From Candidatus Polarisedimenticolia bacterium (GTDB lineage Bacteria > Acidobacteriota > Polarisedimenticolia > Gp22-AA2), in contig DASYUH010000008.1 of the NCBI GenBank assembly GCA_036001465.1, forward strand, positions 1 through 54,583: a DNA stretch of 54,583 nt, written 5' to 3'. Within the stretch, counting starts at the first letter, position 1, and each line of letters begins with the position of its first letter. Made by a program: the position numbers and the translations under genes. The notes under the pieces were generated by a model. That model saw only the letters and a program-made list of their open reading frames with translations. It was not told the origin of the DNA and ran no database searches. Positions 53,870 to 54,583 of this stretch are shown piece by piece.

Positions 53870-54583
53870 ATGGCCTACTACCGCACGCCGTACAGCCCGC
53901 AGGTCGGCCTCGGCGGGCGGATCACCCCCGGCGTCAAGGCGCTCCTGATCGCCAACGTCAGCGTCTTCGCCCTCCAGGTCCTGGCGCAGTTCCAGGGAGT
54001 AGTCCTGGAGCCGTTGTTCGGCCTGAGCCCAGTAGCGGTCATGAAGAGCTGGTTCCTCTGGCAGCTCTTCACCTACATGTTCCTGCACACGACGGGCTGG
54101 CTCGGGCACCTGCTCCTGAACATGCTCATGCTCTGGATGTTCGGCACGGAGGTCGAGAAGGGCTGGGGGACGCGGCTGTTCTTGAAGTACTACTTCATCT
54201 GCGGCATCGGCGCGGGGATCACCACGTGCCTGTTCAATTTTCCGTTCGCTCCGGGGAGCCTGACAATCGGCGCATCCGGTGCCATCTACGGGGTGATGCT
54301 GGCCTACGGCCTGATGTTTCCCAATCGCCAAATCCTCTTCTGGTTCATTTTCCCGATGCGGGCGATTAGTTTCGTCCTGCTTTGCACCGGGATCCAGATG
54401 TTCTCATTGCTAAGCCTGCAAGACGGGGTGGCCTACATCACGCACCTGGGCGGGATGCTCTTCGGCTATCTCTACCTGAAGCGCGTCTGGAGGCTGAAGG
54501 ATTTCTGGAACGGCATCGTATGGCGCCTGCGGCGCCGCCGTTTCCGCGTGATGCGGGACGACGAGAACTACCCTTTCCACTGA
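53870..54583 (+). CDS. Rhomboid family intramembrane serine protease
   Basis: A 237-residue membrane protein with six hydrophobic segments. The catalytic pair is Ser136 in G-A-S-G (helix 4) and His192 in H-L-G-G (helix 6), and the N-terminal H-x-x-x-N-M pattern appears as H-L-L-L-N-M near residue 80. Rhomboids cut single-pass membrane proteins within the bilayer. ATG 53870 starts 83 bases after the HNH stop. The gene ends with TGA at the last base of the window, so it is complete. Confidence 0.88.
   Translation: MAYYRTPYSPQVGLGGRITPGVKALLIANVSVFALQVLAQFQGVVLEPLFGLSPVAVMKSWFLWQLFTYMFLHTTGWLGHLLLNMLMLWMFGTEVEKGWGTRLFLKYYFICGIGAGITTCLFNFPFAPGSLTIGASGAIYGVMLAYGLMFPNRQILFWFIFPMRAISFVLLCTGIQMFSLLSLQDGVAYITHLGGMLFGYLYLKRVWRLKDFWNGIVWRLRRRRFRVMRDDENYPFH

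Overview
The window is a very GC-rich, gene-dense bacterial chromosome segment with no phage genes, insertion sequences, rRNA, tRNA or CRISPR array that I can see. Housekeeping genes (metG, tatD, hflX, ddl) sit beside lipid, polysaccharide and peptide-scavenging loci. A giant secreted protein with VCBS and thrombospondin type 3 repeats, an Ior-like molybdenum hydroxylase and several amidohydrolases would fit an uncultivated soil lineage such as Acidobacteriota. That placement is a guess from gene content, not from a marker gene.

Layout. (1) 1-2043: a cassette array of a chromosomal integron, read on the minus strand. It has three attC sites with two unpaired bases in the arm, four small cassette genes (two lipoproteins, two membrane proteins), an orphan recombination core at 2037-2043 and no integrase in view. 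(2) 2.3-13.1 kb: a two-stranded lipid or polyene-like biosynthetic locus. It holds an LpxL-type acyltransferase, an AMP-ligase, a PHP phosphoesterase, a B12/radical SAM enzyme, a glycosyltransferase, an acyl carrier protein, a hot-dog dehydratase-like protein, a ketosynthase, an arsenate-reductase-like protein and a ketosynthase homologue that has lost all three catalytic residues (a chain-length-factor type). (3) 13.1-21.2 kb: a long minus-strand operon, Ior-like small and large subunits, sirtuin, larC, a 102-residue unknown, metG, tatD and a zinc-ribbon protein. (4) 21.4-31.1 kb: one gene of 3243 codons. (5) 31.3-39.4 kb: a polysaccharide/glycolipid locus with three methyltransferase domains, a GT-C glycosyltransferase, a polyprenyl-phosphate GT2, a flippase and a four-domain protein (methyltransferase, deacetylase-like, methyltransferase, transglutaminase-like). 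(6) 39.5-49.7 kb: amino acid and peptide use, an APC permease, two amidohydrolases, an active/inactive M16 peptidase pair, an MFS transporter and an asparaginase. (7) 49.7-54.6 kb: thioredoxin, TlpA-like protein, hflX, ddl, HNH endonuclease and rhomboid protease.

Two patterns run through the window. Inside operons, genes overlap by exactly four bases (ATGA, GTGA, TTGA) again and again. At operon heads, the best -10 hexamer often lies six bases before the start codon, which predicts leaderless or nearly leaderless mRNAs (starts at 6253, 50741 and 53870, with close cases at 3157, 3229, 6224, 9626 and 35313). The best candidates for something new are the ketosynthase/chain-length-factor locus, the four-domain protein at 36652 and the integron array.
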